Assembly (NCBI GenBank): GCA_016283195.1
Contig: JAEEML010000020.1
Coordinates: forward strand, 1 to 33,110
DNA: 33,110 nucleotides
Reading direction: 5' to 3'
Origin: Deltaproteobacteria bacterium
GTDB taxonomy: Bacteria; JAEEML01
The first letter of the stretch is position 1. Each line of letters opens with the position of its first letter. The notes beneath the pieces are model-generated. The model did no database searches. It was not told the origin of the DNA and saw only the letters and a program-made list of their open reading frames with translations. This document shows, in pieces, positions 16,957-26,422 of the stretch. The position numbers were made by a program, and so were the translations under genes.

Positions 16957-19542
16957 TTAAGGAGCGCCATAATCATAAAAACCATAGCTGTCACCCATTT
17001 CTTCCGGCTCTTTTTGCACTATTAAAGGTTTTTCACCCGGGTGCTGCCAAAAATGGCGGATGGTGGCCGGGAGGTCGTCGGTAACCAGCTCGCCGGCGTG
17101 TTCGCTAAACCAATATCCCGGCAGGGCATCACAATAAGGATGTTCGGCAAAGCGGCGGTCTAAAAGGACAATTATCCCGCGATCGCTTGCCGTGCGGATG
17201 ACCCGGCCGGCTGCCTGTACTACCTTTTGCATACCTGGAAAGAGCATGCCGTAAGCAAAGCCGGCCTCTTTTTTTTCTTCAAAATAATCACACATTTGGC
17301 GGCGTTCAAAGCCTACTTGCGGCAGCGCCGGACCAACAATTATAGCTCCGATGAGCGCTTTGCCCGGGAGGTCTATGCCCTCGGCGAAAATGCCGCCCAT
17401 AACGGCCAGGAGCAAGATGCCCTCGCCGGCGCGCATGGTTTCAAGGACTGTTTGCCGCTCGTTATCGCTCATGGAACGCTTTTGAGTAAAAATCTGAAAC
17501 CCACCGATATTTAAGCTAAAAAGCTCCTTGCTGACGGCTTCTAAAAAGGCAAAACTCGGGAAGAAAGCAATATAATTGCCCCATTTTAGAGTAACTGTTT
17601 CGGCAATGCGCTGGGCAATGGGGCGGTAACTTTTGGGGCGCTTAACATAGCGAGTTTCGCAGCTTTTATCAATGACCACCAGCCGCTCTTCTGGCGGAAA
17701 GGGGGAGGGCAAATCAATAGTTATGGGATTTAAAGGGGAAAAGCCCAAAATATCGGCAAAGTAATCCAGCGGATTTAAGGTGGCGCTTACGGCAATGGTA
17801 GTCAGAAAGCGTTTATGAATAGTGCTCAAATAGCGGGCCGGCGAGAGGCAGAGAATACCCAGGCGCCCTTTACTGCCATCGCTTCCGACATAAGGCACAA
17901 GCTCGCCCTCGGCAGCGAGCAGCAAATTGCCGATTTGCAAAATATTATCCAGAAGCTTTTGCAGGGCGTCTTCCGGGCCGGCAATTTTGGCCATTTTGCG
18001 AAAAATGGCATAGCGTACCTGGAGAAGAGCGGCCTCTTCGGCTCTTTCTGCCCACTCGGCAAGGTTAAGTGAAACTCGCCAATTACCGGAAATCTCAGCG
18101 TTTTCTTCGCTCGGGCCGCGGGATACATGGCGGCAAATTTCGGCGGAAACAGAGCTTAAAAAAGTGCTGATTATGCTGCCTAATTCCGCATCGCGGTAGC
18201 CTCTTAGCTCCTCAATATCCAGCACTAGCTGCTTTTCCGGGAGACTCTTTTGGTGATAAGCGGCTACAATTTTTTGCGCTATCTCTATCTCTTCCAAAGT
18301 GATAGCCGGTGAATAAGCGGCGCGCACGCGGTCAAAGAGGTTGTGGGCTTCATCAATAATAGCTATCGGCATAGCGGGAGCGGCAAAAGAATTGGCCGCT
18401 CTGTAGGGGTGGCGGTCATAGAGATAATTGTAATCGGCAATTATAAGATCTACTTTGGTGCAAAGAGTCACGGCAACTTCATAAGGGCAGAGGTTTTCCT
18501 TAACAGCCTCCTTATAAATATCGGCGCCGTTAATGACCGTATTATTTTGGATTAAGTTCTGCAAAAGCGGGCTCTTTTTCAGCCGTTCTTTAAAATCAGC
18601 CAAAAACGGGCAGGTCAGCCGGTGACACAAAAGGTGGCCGGTAGCGCACATTCCTTCTTTGGGAGCCATATTGAGAGCCAGGAGCTGGCCCTCTAAATGA
18701 GAGGCTTTCACAATATCCTCAAAAGTGTGGCAGGCCATCTCCGCCTGGGTGCGCTTGGCAGTGGTAAACCAGAGGCGGCTATTGTTTTTGAGCGCGGCTT
18801 TTAGGGCCGGAAAGAGCGCAGAGACAGTTTTGCCGCTACCGGTGGGGGCAGCAGCCAAAATAGGGCGCTCTCTGTCAATGGCTCTCTCAATGGCATTTAT
18901 GAGAATTTTTTGCGGCTCACGCAGCTCACTATAAGGAAATATTAGCTTTTCGGCCCAAATGGCCCGGTCAATGGCCCGCTTTTTTTCGCCTTTGGCGCTA
19001 GCTGAGAGAGTGCCAAGCAGCTGAGAGAGGGCCTTTAAAAGCGCCTCCTCGGCCGGAGTAACAACCATTTCGCGCTGTCGGCCATCTTGGAGAGAAACAA
19101 GCACTAGGCGGCTTATAAGAGTATTGCCCTCAGCTGCCTTAGAGATGGCGAGAGCATAGAAGGTAAGTTGGTAAATAAAAGGCGTAAGGTCGTTTTGGGT
19201 TAGAAGATCCAGCTGACTGCCGGAAAGGGCCAAAGACTTAACCTCTTCTAAAATAAGAGTATTTTCGTCTTTTTTTATGATTCCGTCGGCCCGGCCGCCG
19301 AGGCTGATTTGCCACTCGCCGAGATTTAGGTTTAGGTTTAGCGGCACTTCGCTTTGAAAGGCAGAGGCGAATTCAGAGCGCCGTTTTTCACTGTATTCGC
19401 GGTGTATTTTTTGCCCCAGCTCGGCCCTTAAGCTGCTTAAGAGCCCAATGCCGCTCTGGCTCGGAGCGGCGCATAGCTCGCCCACCGCCGAGCGAATGTC
19501 GCCGCTTAAGAGATGATTTTCGAGATCGATGGTGAGACTCAC
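16957..19542 (-). CDS. XPD/DinG-type superfamily 2 helicase with N-terminal PD-(D/E)XK-like nuclease domain
   Basis: The helicase core has Walker A PTGSGKT (K238), the Walker B box DEAH (D397-H400), four spaced Cys between them (in GMCATG, LLCHR, LTCPF and LCPYEV) as in the iron-sulfur cluster of XPD/DinG enzymes, and motif VI QAAGRVIRT near the C-terminus. The N-terminus carries RADGI and LEEVKS (D86, E100, K102 from the chosen start), a PD-(D/E)XK nuclease-like signature. It probably unwinds DNA, possibly with 5'-3' polarity, during repair. A GTG at 19542 is chosen because TTTGGAGC sits eight bases before it. Another GTG at 19575 lacks a spaced ribosome site. The protein is about 861 residues. 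It is divergent from the Sel1-kinase operon. Confidence 0.9.
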   Translation of the reverse strand: MSLTIDLENHLLSGDIRSAVGELCAAPSQSGIGLLSSLRAELGQKIHREYSEKRRSEFASAFQSEVPLNLNLNLGEWQISLGGRADGIIKKDENTLILEEVKSLALSGSQLDLLTQNDLTPFIYQLTFYALAISKAAEGNTLISRLVLVSLQDGRQREMVVTPAEEALLKALSQLLGTLSASAKGEKKRAIDRAIWAEKLIFPYSELREPQKILINAIERAIDRERPILAAAPTGSGKTVSALFPALKAALKNNSRLWFTTAKRTQAEMACHTFEDIVKASHLEGQLLALNMAPKEGMCATGHLLCHRLTCPFLADFKERLKKSPLLQNLIQNNTVINGADIYKEAVKENLCPYEVAVTLCTKVDLIIADYNYLYDRHPYRAANSFAAPAMPIAIIDEAHNLFDRVRAAYSPAITLEEIEIAQKIVAAYHQKSLPEKQLVLDIEELRGYRDAELGSIISTFLSSVSAEICRHVSRGPSEENAEISGNWRVSLNLAEWAERAEEAALLQVRYAIFRKMAKIAGPEDALQKLLDNILQIGNLLLAAEGELVPYVGSDGSKGRLGILCLSPARYLSTIHKRFLTTIAVSATLNPLDYFADILGFSPLNPITIDLPSPFPPEERLVVIDKSCETRYVKRPKSYRPIAQRIAETVTLKWGNYIAFFPSFAFLEAVSKELFSLNIGGFQIFTQKRSMSDNERQTVLETMRAGEGILLLAVMGGIFAEGIDLPGKALIGAIIVGPALPQVGFERRQMCDYFEEKKEAGFAYGMLFPGMQKVVQAAGRVIRTASDRGIIVLLDRRFAEHPYCDALPGYWFSEHAGELVTDDLPATIRHFWQHPGEKPLIVQKEPEEMGDSYGFYDYGAP

Positions 19543-19583
19543 CTTTTTTGCTCCAAAAATGTCAGTTGCCCCCACCTAGGCAA

Positions 19584-19612
19584 TTGACCATTATTATATA
19601 TTTTGCTACAAT
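19584..19612 (+). promoter_or_regulatory. Strong promoter of the Sel1-J-DnaK-kinase operon
   Basis: TTGACC (19584-19589), a 17-base spacer and TACAAT (19607-19612), with TG one base before the -10 (TGCTACAAT), make the best housekeeping-type promoter in the window. The start point would be near 19620, giving a leader of about 20 bases with GGGAGC before the ATG at 19639. The longer frame start at 19603 would lie inside this promoter, so it is rejected. Confidence 0.75.
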
Positions 19613-19638
19613 TTGGCCACTGGTTTTGGGAGCGTGAT

Positions 19639-20220
19639 ATGTCTTCTAAACAATTTACCATTTTGGCTGTTTTGTTTTTATCAGGCTTAACATTTGGCGG
19701 ATTAGCTATTGGTGCCGAATCTGGGCTAGATAAGCAGGCTGAGGGAGCTCGGCTCAATACTTTGGGCGAGCTTTATTATAAAGGCGAGACAGTGCCTTAT
19801 GACATGGAAAAAGCCATGCATTATTTCCGTGAGGCCGAACAGCTTGATTATGTGCCTTGTTACAATAATCTCGGCAATATGTTCTATTATGGTTATGTGG
19901 TGCCCAAAGATTACCATAAAGCTTTTGAATATTACATGAAAGCCGGCTCTCGCGGTGATGCTTACGGCCAATATAATGTCGGCTATATGTACCAAACAGG
20001 TTACGGCGTAAAGCGCAACATGGCCGAAGCTGTTTCCTGGTATTTAAAAGCTGCCGAAAACGGTTATGTGCGCGCGCAACATCTTTTGGGTGATATTTAC
20101 TTTTTTGGCTACGGTGTAGAAAAAAATCGTGAACAGGCGCTGCGCTGGTTTCGCACGGCAGCACTGGCCGGTGATGCTTATTCCCAGGATCGTCTTTTGG
20201 AGATCGGCGAGCATATATGA
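19639..20220 (+). CDS. Exported Sel1-repeat protein
   Basis: This 193-residue protein begins with a signal peptide (MSSKQFTILAVLFLSGLTFGG, cleaved near IGA-ES). Four or so Sel1-like repeats follow, seen as LGELYYKG, LGNMFYYGY, VGYMYQTGYGV and LGDIYFFGYGV, each paired with AMHYFREAE, AFEYYMKAG, AVSWYLKAA or ALRWFRTAA. Sel1 repeats form alpha-helical solenoids that bind other proteins, so it is likely a periplasmic scaffold or adaptor. It is the first gene of an operon. Its stop overlaps the next start as ATGA, so translation of the J-domain protein is probably coupled to it. Confidence 0.92.
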   Translation: MSSKQFTILAVLFLSGLTFGGLAIGAESGLDKQAEGARLNTLGELYYKGETVPYDMEKAMHYFREAEQLDYVPCYNNLGNMFYYGYVVPKDYHKAFEYYMKAGSRGDAYGQYNVGYMYQTGYGVKRNMAEAVSWYLKAAENGYVRAQHLLGDIYFFGYGVEKNREQALRWFRTAALAGDAYSQDRLLEIGEHI

Positions 20221-21587
20221 CTGATAATAAAGCACATTGTAAGCCGCGACCGCTGGCCGGCGTTAATGTATATGCCCTTAAGCTCACCCCGCTTGAGGGC
20301 TTTATATTTTCGCAGCTTGATGGCCAGGTTAGTGTGGAACAATTGGCCGATATTTGCCAGTTGCCGGAAGAAAACGTGCTGGAAGCCATTGATAATTTAT
20401 TAAAATTAAAAGCTATTGAGTTGCCGGATTCCGATATGCCGACTGAGTATTCGCGCCCGGCGCCGACAGCTAAAACCGAGCCGGCTGTTGCCATGGCGCC
20501 AAGGTCTATGAATGAGCAGCCTCAATATGAAGAAGGCATTTATTTAAATGCCGAACAGCAGCGGGAAGTCGATCGCCTTTTAGCTTTGGGTGAGGAAGAA
20601 AACCCCCTGTTAATACTGGGCCTTACTGCCGATGCCGCTTTTGCCGATGTCAAAAAGAGCTATTTTAAGCTGGCCAAAGTGTATCACCCCGATCGCTTTT
20701 ATGGGCGGGAGCTTGGCTCATACCAGGAGAAACTGGCTACTCTTTTTGAAATGATAAACCAGGCTTTTAATACTTTAAGTAAACCAAGAGTTTTTGAGCT
20801 TTGGCGCAAAAGACTCGCCGAAAATCCCGCTGCTTCATCTCAGCTTAAAAAGGAAAATAGCAAAAATCAACTAATTGCCGTTGACGACGAACCGCCGCCG
20901 CAAATGGTGCCGTCTCCGGCTAAAGCCCACTCATCTGCCCGCCGCTATTCTTCGCCCATTAGCCAGGAGCTGGAAGAAGTGCGGCAAAACATTTTAAAAG
21001 AGCGCCGGCAGCGGCAAAATATTTATGTTGATCGCCTTGGTAAAGCTGATGAAGCCATGCAAGCGGCTATTTTAAAATTGCGCGATGGTTTTCTTTTGGA
21101 GCCCTGCGAAAAAATCGCCATGATTTGTACTCTGGTGCCGGATAATCCTTTTTATCAGAGCCTTAGAGCCGATTTTTTCCTTGATGAAAATCATCCTTCA
21201 TATATGGACCTTTTGCAAGTAGAGGTGCTGGTTGATTCCGGCTATCTCGATAAAGCCCTGGCCGGCTATGCAAAATTATCCAAAGAATATTATAAGATAA
21301 GCGCATTTCACTTTATGGAATCACTCCTCCTTTACCGCCAAAACGAGGTGGTGAAGGCGATGAACGCTATAGATAAGGCTCTGGCTGTTTCACCGGAGCA
21401 ACTGCTCTTTTTGCTGCATGCCAGCCGGGTTTCCGTGGCGTGTAAAAATAACTCCGGCAAAGATTACTTTTGGGTGCGTGCTATTGCCTTGGCTAAAAAG
21501 CTTTCCTGTGATATATCGGTTATTGGTCAGCTTTTGGTCTATAAGCCGGCGGAGCAACAGAATAAATCGGAAAAGCAGGCCGAATAA
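20217..21587 (+). CDS. J-domain protein with winged-helix-like N-terminus and TPR-like C-terminus
   Basis: Residues about 15-65 (LTPLEGFIFSQLDG, VSVEQLADICQLPEE) resemble the small winged-helix-like module found before regulatory domains in delta-type bacteria. A J domain follows at about 131-196 (NPLLILGLT, SYFKLAKVYHPDRF, with H157-P158-D159). After a Pro/Ser-rich linker, the C-terminal half (about 260-450) is helical and TPR-like. J domains switch on the ATPase of Hsp70. The gene lies 15 bases upstream of a dnaK gene, so the product is its likely partner. The TPR part could recruit clients or other signalling proteins. It is not a classical DnaJ: there is no Gly/Phe region or zinc-finger repeat. 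Confidence 0.88.
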   Translation: MTDNKAHCKPRPLAGVNVYALKLTPLEGFIFSQLDGQVSVEQLADICQLPEENVLEAIDNLLKLKAIELPDSDMPTEYSRPAPTAKTEPAVAMAPRSMNEQPQYEEGIYLNAEQQREVDRLLALGEEENPLLILGLTADAAFADVKKSYFKLAKVYHPDRFYGRELGSYQEKLATLFEMINQAFNTLSKPRVFELWRKRLAENPAASSQLKKENSKNQLIAVDDEPPPQMVPSPAKAHSSARRYSSPISQELEEVRQNILKERRQRQNIYVDRLGKADEAMQAAILKLRDGFLLEPCEKIAMICTLVPDNPFYQSLRADFFLDENHPSYMDLLQVEVLVDSGYLDKALAGYAKLSKEYYKISAFHFMESLLLYRQNEVVKAMNAIDKALAVSPEQLLFLLHASRVSVACKNNSGKDYFWVRAIALAKKLSCDISVIGQLLVYKPAEQQNKSEKQAE

Positions 21588-21602
21588 GTTTGGAAGGCAC
21601 AA

Positions 21603-23417
21603 ATGGAACCAGTTATCGGTATTGATTTAGGCACTACTAACTCCTGTGTTGCCATTATGAAGGGTGATGGCTATCCTAAGGTAATTCATAATAAATCAGG
21701 TAGCAACACCACGCCGTCTATGGTGGCTGTCACCGATAGCGGCAAGCGCCTTATCGGGCAACTTGCCAAGCGCCAGGCAGTAGTTAATCCGCAAAATACC
21801 GTTTATGCTGCTAAAAGGCTTATCGGCCGGCGTTATGATGATCGCGAAGTGCAAAAGGCCTTAAAAACCATTCCTTATAAAACGGAGCGCGGCCCCCACG
21901 ACGATGTGCGCATTTCTCTAAGAAACCATTCTTATGCTGTGCCGGAAATTTCTTCAATGATTTTAAACGGTCTCAGGATGGTTGCTCAGGATTATCTGGG
22001 GCGGCCGGTGACTAAAGCTGTAGTAACTGTTCCGGCTTATTTTAACGATAATCAGCGCCAGGCCACCAAAGATGCCGGCAAAATTGCCGGGCTTGAGGTA
22101 TTGCGCATCATCAATGAGCCCACAGCGGCAGCGCTTACTTACGGTTTTTCACGCAATGTCTCCCAAAAAGTGGCGGTTTTTGATTTAGGCGGCGGTACTT
22201 TTGATATTTCTATATTGGAAATAGACCAAGGCGTTTTTAATGTCATTACCTCGGCCGGTGATACCTTCCTGGGCGGCGAGGATTTTGATGAGCGCATTAT
22301 GGAGTGGCTGGTGCTCAACTTTGCCAAAGAGTGTAAAGTTGATTTAAGAACCGACCGCATGGCTCTCCAGCGCCTGAAAGAGGCGGCGGAAAATGCCAAA
22401 ATAGAGCTTTCTACAGTCTCTGAAGTGCAAATAAACCTGCCCTTTATCTATTCCACCCCCGAGGGTGAAACATTGCATTTAACAGCCAATTTATCCCGCG
22501 ATAAATTAAACGAGCTGGGCGCCGATTTGGTGGAACGCTGTATGCATATTTGCACCGAAACTATGCAAAATGCCGGTATTAAGCCTGCCGATTTAGACGA
22601 TGTGCTGATGGTCGGCGGTATGAGCCGTATGCCGGCTATTCGCGATGCCGTGACAAAATGTTTCGGAATTACGCCATCTTATACTGTGCATCCCGATGAG
22701 GCTGTGGCCCTTGGCGCCGCGATTCAGGGCTGGCTTTTAGTGAGCGGCAATACCGATACTCTGCTCCTGGATGTTACGCCGCACGATTTCGGTATTTTGG
22801 TGGCCGGCGGCGATTTCAATACTATTATTCCCAAAGATACCGCTATTCCTACGAGTGCCCGCAAAGTTTTTACCACTATGCGCGATAATCAAACACAAGT
22901 GCGCATAATGATTATGCAGGAGAGCAGTAACACTCACGAACTTTTGGGTGAATTTGCCCTGACCGGCCTTAGAGAAGCGCCCAAAGGAGCAGTGCGCATT
23001 GAAGTGACCTTCCAAATCAGTGCCGATGGCATTGTGAGTGTTTATGCCCGTGATTTAGAGACCAACCGTTGCCAGAGTGTTACCGTGACAGCTTCCAGCG
23101 GTCTTACTAATGAAGAGATTCAGCGCATGATTCAAGAAAATACTGATTATTTGGTAACATCAGAAGCCACGCAAAAATTTGAGACTCTTCATGTCGAAGC
23201 CGAGCGCTATCTGCGTCAGTTTAAATTATTACTGCCCAAAGCCATTATGACTTTAAGATCCTCATCTTATGGTGACGACGCTTTGCAAAAGGCCAGTACT
23301 GTAGTCAGTCGTTTGCAGGAAGCCATAAAGCGCCGCGACCTTAACGAGCTGGAAAATAGTCTGGCTCCTTTGAAACGCACAGTGGAGCTTTTTGAAAAGC
23401 TTACCAAAGATCAATAG
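21603..23417 (+). CDS. dnaK: DnaK-type Hsp70 chaperone
   Basis: An ATP-driven chaperone of the Hsp70 family. The N-terminal ATPase shows IGIDLGTTNSC, AVVTVPAYFND, INEPTAAALTYG, FDLGGGTFDIS and VMVGGMSRMP. The substrate-binding beta domain follows (LLLDVTPHDFGI through SVYARDL), then a helical lid. At 604 residues it is shorter than the housekeeping DnaK (about 638), and the C-terminus ends in LTKDQ without the usual disordered tail. This and its neighbours suggest a specialised paralogue rather than the grpE-dnaK-dnaJ chaperone. GGAAGG precedes the ATG. The J-domain gene is upstream and a Ser/Thr kinase follows after 26 bases. Confidence 0.95.
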   Translation: MEPVIGIDLGTTNSCVAIMKGDGYPKVIHNKSGSNTTPSMVAVTDSGKRLIGQLAKRQAVVNPQNTVYAAKRLIGRRYDDREVQKALKTIPYKTERGPHDDVRISLRNHSYAVPEISSMILNGLRMVAQDYLGRPVTKAVVTVPAYFNDNQRQATKDAGKIAGLEVLRIINEPTAAALTYGFSRNVSQKVAVFDLGGGTFDISILEIDQGVFNVITSAGDTFLGGEDFDERIMEWLVLNFAKECKVDLRTDRMALQRLKEAAENAKIELSTVSEVQINLPFIYSTPEGETLHLTANLSRDKLNELGADLVERCMHICTETMQNAGIKPADLDDVLMVGGMSRMPAIRDAVTKCFGITPSYTVHPDEAVALGAAIQGWLLVSGNTDTLLLDVTPHDFGILVAGGDFNTIIPKDTAIPTSARKVFTTMRDNQTQVRIMIMQESSNTHELLGEFALTGLREAPKGAVRIEVTFQISADGIVSVYARDLETNRCQSVTVTASSGLTNEEIQRMIQENTDYLVTSEATQKFETLHVEAERYLRQFKLLLPKAIMTLRSSSYGDDALQKASTVVSRLQEAIKRRDLNELENSLAPLKRTVELFEKLTKDQ

Positions 23418-23443
23418 AGGTAAGCACATTTGGTTTATGAGCC

Positions 23444-25180
23444 ATGCCGCTCTATAAATTGGGAAAATATATCTTAATACGCAAGCTTAACTCCGGCGGT
23501 ATGGCTGAGATCTACCTGGCCAAGAGTTTTGGTGCTCATGGCATGGACAGGTTGCTCGCGGTTAAGCGTATTTTGCCCAAAGTCAGCTCTTCCGGCGATT
23601 TTATCAAAATGTTTATTGATGAGGCCAAATTGGCCTCCAAGCTCAGCCATCCCAATATTTCGCAGATTTATGAACTTGGACGTGAGCGGGAGACTTATTA
23701 CATCGCTCTGGAACTTGTGGACGGCAAAGATTTACGCTCGATTTTTGATAAACTGGCCAAAAGCGGCCGCATTATGCCCTTGCCACTGGCAGTGAAAATA
23801 GTAGCCGATATATGTGAAGGGCTCGATTATGCTCACCAGAAATGCGATGACGACGGCCGGCCGTTAAATATTGTGCACCGTGATGTGAGCTTGCAAAATG
23901 TCATGGTTTCTTTTCACGGCGATGTGAAAGTTATTGATTTTGGTGTAGCCAAGGCCTCGGTACAGTCCACAGAAACGCGCGCCGGAGTGCTGAAGGGCAA
24001 AATCGGCTATATGCCGCCGGAACAGGTGGCCGGCCAGGATATTGATCGCCGCGGGGATATTTTTGCCACCGGGGTTATTTTGTGGGAGCTTATTACCTCC
24101 TCGCGCCTTTTTAAATATCACACCGAATACCAGAGCCTGGAGCGGGTGCGCCTGTGTGAGCTTTATCCGCCCTCTACTATTAATCCTAATGTGCCCAAAG
24201 AGCTGGAGCAGATAGTTTTAAAGGCTCTTACGCGCGATCCCGATGAACGCTATGCTACAGCCCAGGAATTTCACGATGATTTGCTCACTTATTTGGTAAA
24301 AAGGCGTGAATTGCCCAGTCTCCGCGAGATAGAGCAATTTATGCAAGAACTCTTTGATGAGGAAATCCGCCGTAATCGCCTAGAACTGGAGGAAGCCGAT
24401 AAAATAACGCCGGATATCGAAGGGCTTATTGATATGGCCGAGCTGGACGAAAAGCAGGTGCAAGAAGATCGCCAGCTGGGGCAGCCCAAAGTGGTGCGCA
24501 GTGAAACAGCCACTCATTCTATGAGTAAATCGGTGCATCAAAGCGGCTCGCGGCGCAGTGGCACCAACTATGTAAGCGGAGCTATGAGCTTTTTCGGCAA
24601 TGGTGAAGAGGCGGCTCTTGCCAGTTCCACTATTCAGGAAATGTCTCCCGAGGCGCTGGCGCAGCTAAAAAAATCACTGGGTGAATCATTTAAGACTACT
24701 TTAAATGATAGCGCAGAAATCCAAAATGCTCTTGAGGCTCCCACTATTAACGAGCAGGAAGAGATTTCCATTACCGAGCTGAAAGCGCCTTCCGCCTCCA
24801 CCACCTCTATTGGCCGCGTGCCGGAAAATACCGCTATCAGCGGCCATGTGATGCAGCCTTTTCGTTCACCTTTTTTAGTGGAGCCGGTAAAAAGCAAAAT
24901 TCTCTTAGGTGCCGTAGTTGCCATTTTTGTGGGCCTTTTAATTGGCATTTTTGTTTGGCTTTTAGCCCCGACGGGACGCGGGTCGCTCCTTATCACTACC
25001 GAGCCCAGCGGTTTAAATATTGATATTGATAATGTGCTCAATGCTTGCAAGAGCCCTTGTACGCTTACGCATGTGGAGGCCGGTACGCACAAAGTAATTG
25101 TGCATTTTCCCGGTGTACAGCCGGTGGTGCGCACAGTAAAAGTGCAGCCTAATCAAATAAATACCCTCCTTGTGCCCTAA
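23444..25180 (+). CDS. Transmembrane Ser/Thr protein kinase with C-terminal PEGA domain
   Basis: A Hanks-type kinase. The cytosolic kinase domain (about 9-275) has a Gly-rich loop (NSGGMAEIYLA), ATP-binding K41 in AVKRI, the catalytic HRD (H145-D147, in the HRDVSLQN form common in myxobacterial kinases) and DFG (D165). A GYMPPEQ segment and a juxtamembrane linker with Ser/Thr-rich stretches follow. A single transmembrane helix (about 486-506) leads to a periplasmic PEGA domain (LLITTEPSGLNIDID, GTHKVIVHFPG). It likely senses or binds envelope components and phosphorylates cytosolic proteins. Its position after dnaK suggests a chaperone-linked signalling unit. No good ribosome site is visible directly before the ATG. 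Confidence 0.94.
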   Translation: MPLYKLGKYILIRKLNSGGMAEIYLAKSFGAHGMDRLLAVKRILPKVSSSGDFIKMFIDEAKLASKLSHPNISQIYELGRERETYYIALELVDGKDLRSIFDKLAKSGRIMPLPLAVKIVADICEGLDYAHQKCDDDGRPLNIVHRDVSLQNVMVSFHGDVKVIDFGVAKASVQSTETRAGVLKGKIGYMPPEQVAGQDIDRRGDIFATGVILWELITSSRLFKYHTEYQSLERVRLCELYPPSTINPNVPKELEQIVLKALTRDPDERYATAQEFHDDLLTYLVKRRELPSLREIEQFMQELFDEEIRRNRLELEEADKITPDIEGLIDMAELDEKQVQEDRQLGQPKVVRSETATHSMSKSVHQSGSRRSGTNYVSGAMSFFGNGEEAALASSTIQEMSPEALAQLKKSLGESFKTTLNDSAEIQNALEAPTINEQEEISITELKAPSASTTSIGRVPENTAISGHVMQPFRSPFLVEPVKSKILLGAVVAIFVGLLIGIFVWLLAPTGRGSLLITTEPSGLNIDIDNVLNACKSPCTLTHVEAGTHKVIVHFPGVQPVVRTVKVQPNQINTLLVP

Positions 25181-25192
25181 GGCCTTAACAAT

Positions 25193-26413
25193 ATGCGGCG
25201 CCTTATCTTTCACATAGATGTAAATTCGGCATTTCTCTCTTGGACGGCGGCAGCTCTCGTTAAGGCTGGTAAGCCCGATATAAGAGAAGTGCCCTCGGCT
25301 ATCGGCGGCGACCGCGAAAGGCGGGCGGGGATTATCTTAGCCAAGTCGATACCGGCTAAAAAATATGGGGTTACTACCGGTGAGCCCATTGGCTTGGCCC
25401 TCAAAAAATGCCCTAATTTATTAATCTTTCCCCCGGATTTTAAATTATATGCCGAAAATTCCCGGGCTTTTATGAAAATATGCGCGAATTATTCACCGCT
25501 TATAGAACAATATTCAATAGATGAATGTTTTTTGGACATGAGCGGCATGGAACTTTTGTTTGCCGATCCTTTGCAAGCGGCCCACGAAATTCGCCAAAAG
25601 ATAAAAGATGAGCTGGGGTTTACGGTGAATATCGGAGTGGGAGAAAATAAACTTTTGGCCAAAATGGCCAGCGATTTTAGTAAACCGGACAAAGTGCATA
25701 CTCTTTTTCTCTCAGAAATTGAGCAAAAAATGTGGCCGCTTCCCATTGGTGATTTGCTCTATGTTGGGCCGGCTATAGCGAGCAAATTGCAAAGAGTGGG
25801 CATTAGAACTATCGGCGATGTGGTGCGCTATCAGCTGAAAACATTGCAAAGCATTCTAGGTGATAAGGCCGGTGAGCAGCTTTTTAACTATGTGCGCGGG
25901 CAGGATGAATCGCCGGTGTTGGGGCAGCCATCGGATATAAAATGTTTAAGTATTTCCACTACTTTGCCTAATGATATTTTGAGTATGGAGCTGGCTTTTC
26001 CGGTGATATGCGCGCTTGCTGAAAGCTTAACCTATCGCCTAAGAAGAGCCGGGAAAATGGCCGGTACCATAAGTGTTACTGTGCGCGGCAATGATTTTAA
26101 AGATCGCTCACATCAGCGCCGCCTTAATGAACCAACTGATATTACTAAAGAAATTATTGCTTTGGCCAAAGAACTTTTGCGCGAACTCTGGGACGAAAAA
26201 TTGCCCATTAGGTTGCTGGGTATATCTTTAGGGCATCTTACAGCCGGCGTTATAAAACCAGCGCTTTTTCCCGATGAGAAGCGCGAAAAAGCCCGGCGCC
26301 TGGATGCGGCTGTTGACGCTTTAAAAGACAAATACGGCGCTAAAAGTATCTATTTAGGGAGTGCGGCTGATGAAGAGGCGCTTAGGGAAAGAGCAGAAAA
26401 AAGAGGTAAATGA
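25193..26413 (+). CDS. dinB: DNA polymerase IV (Y-family translesion polymerase)
   Basis: An error-prone polymerase that copies past damaged bases. The 406 residues show the family start FHIDVNSAFLSW (metal-binding Asp), the second catalytic segment YSIDECFLDMSG, the NIGVGENKLLAKMASDFSKPD region, and a little-finger domain with STTLPNDI and the TGTISVTVRGNDF-like stretch. The final residues (ALRERAEKRGK) lack an evident QxxLF clamp-binding peptide at the very end, which many DinB proteins carry. It starts 12 bases after the kinase stop, so it is probably in the same transcript. It ends nine bases from the convergent asnS. Confidence 0.95.
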   Translation: MRRLIFHIDVNSAFLSWTAAALVKAGKPDIREVPSAIGGDRERRAGIILAKSIPAKKYGVTTGEPIGLALKKCPNLLIFPPDFKLYAENSRAFMKICANYSPLIEQYSIDECFLDMSGMELLFADPLQAAHEIRQKIKDELGFTVNIGVGENKLLAKMASDFSKPDKVHTLFLSEIEQKMWPLPIGDLLYVGPAIASKLQRVGIRTIGDVVRYQLKTLQSILGDKAGEQLFNYVRGQDESPVLGQPSDIKCLSISTTLPNDILSMELAFPVICALAESLTYRLRRAGKMAGTISVTVRGNDFKDRSHQRRLNEPTDITKEIIALAKELLRELWDEKLPIRLLGISLGHLTAGVIKPALFPDEKREKARRLDAAVDALKDKYGAKSIYLGSAADEEALRERAEKRGK

Positions 26414-26422
26414 GCGCGCTTT

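Noticed and set aside
19754-20494. 246-codon frame antisense to the Sel1 and J-domain genes
   Set aside because: It overlaps two convincing genes and crosses their junction; its product shows no family features.
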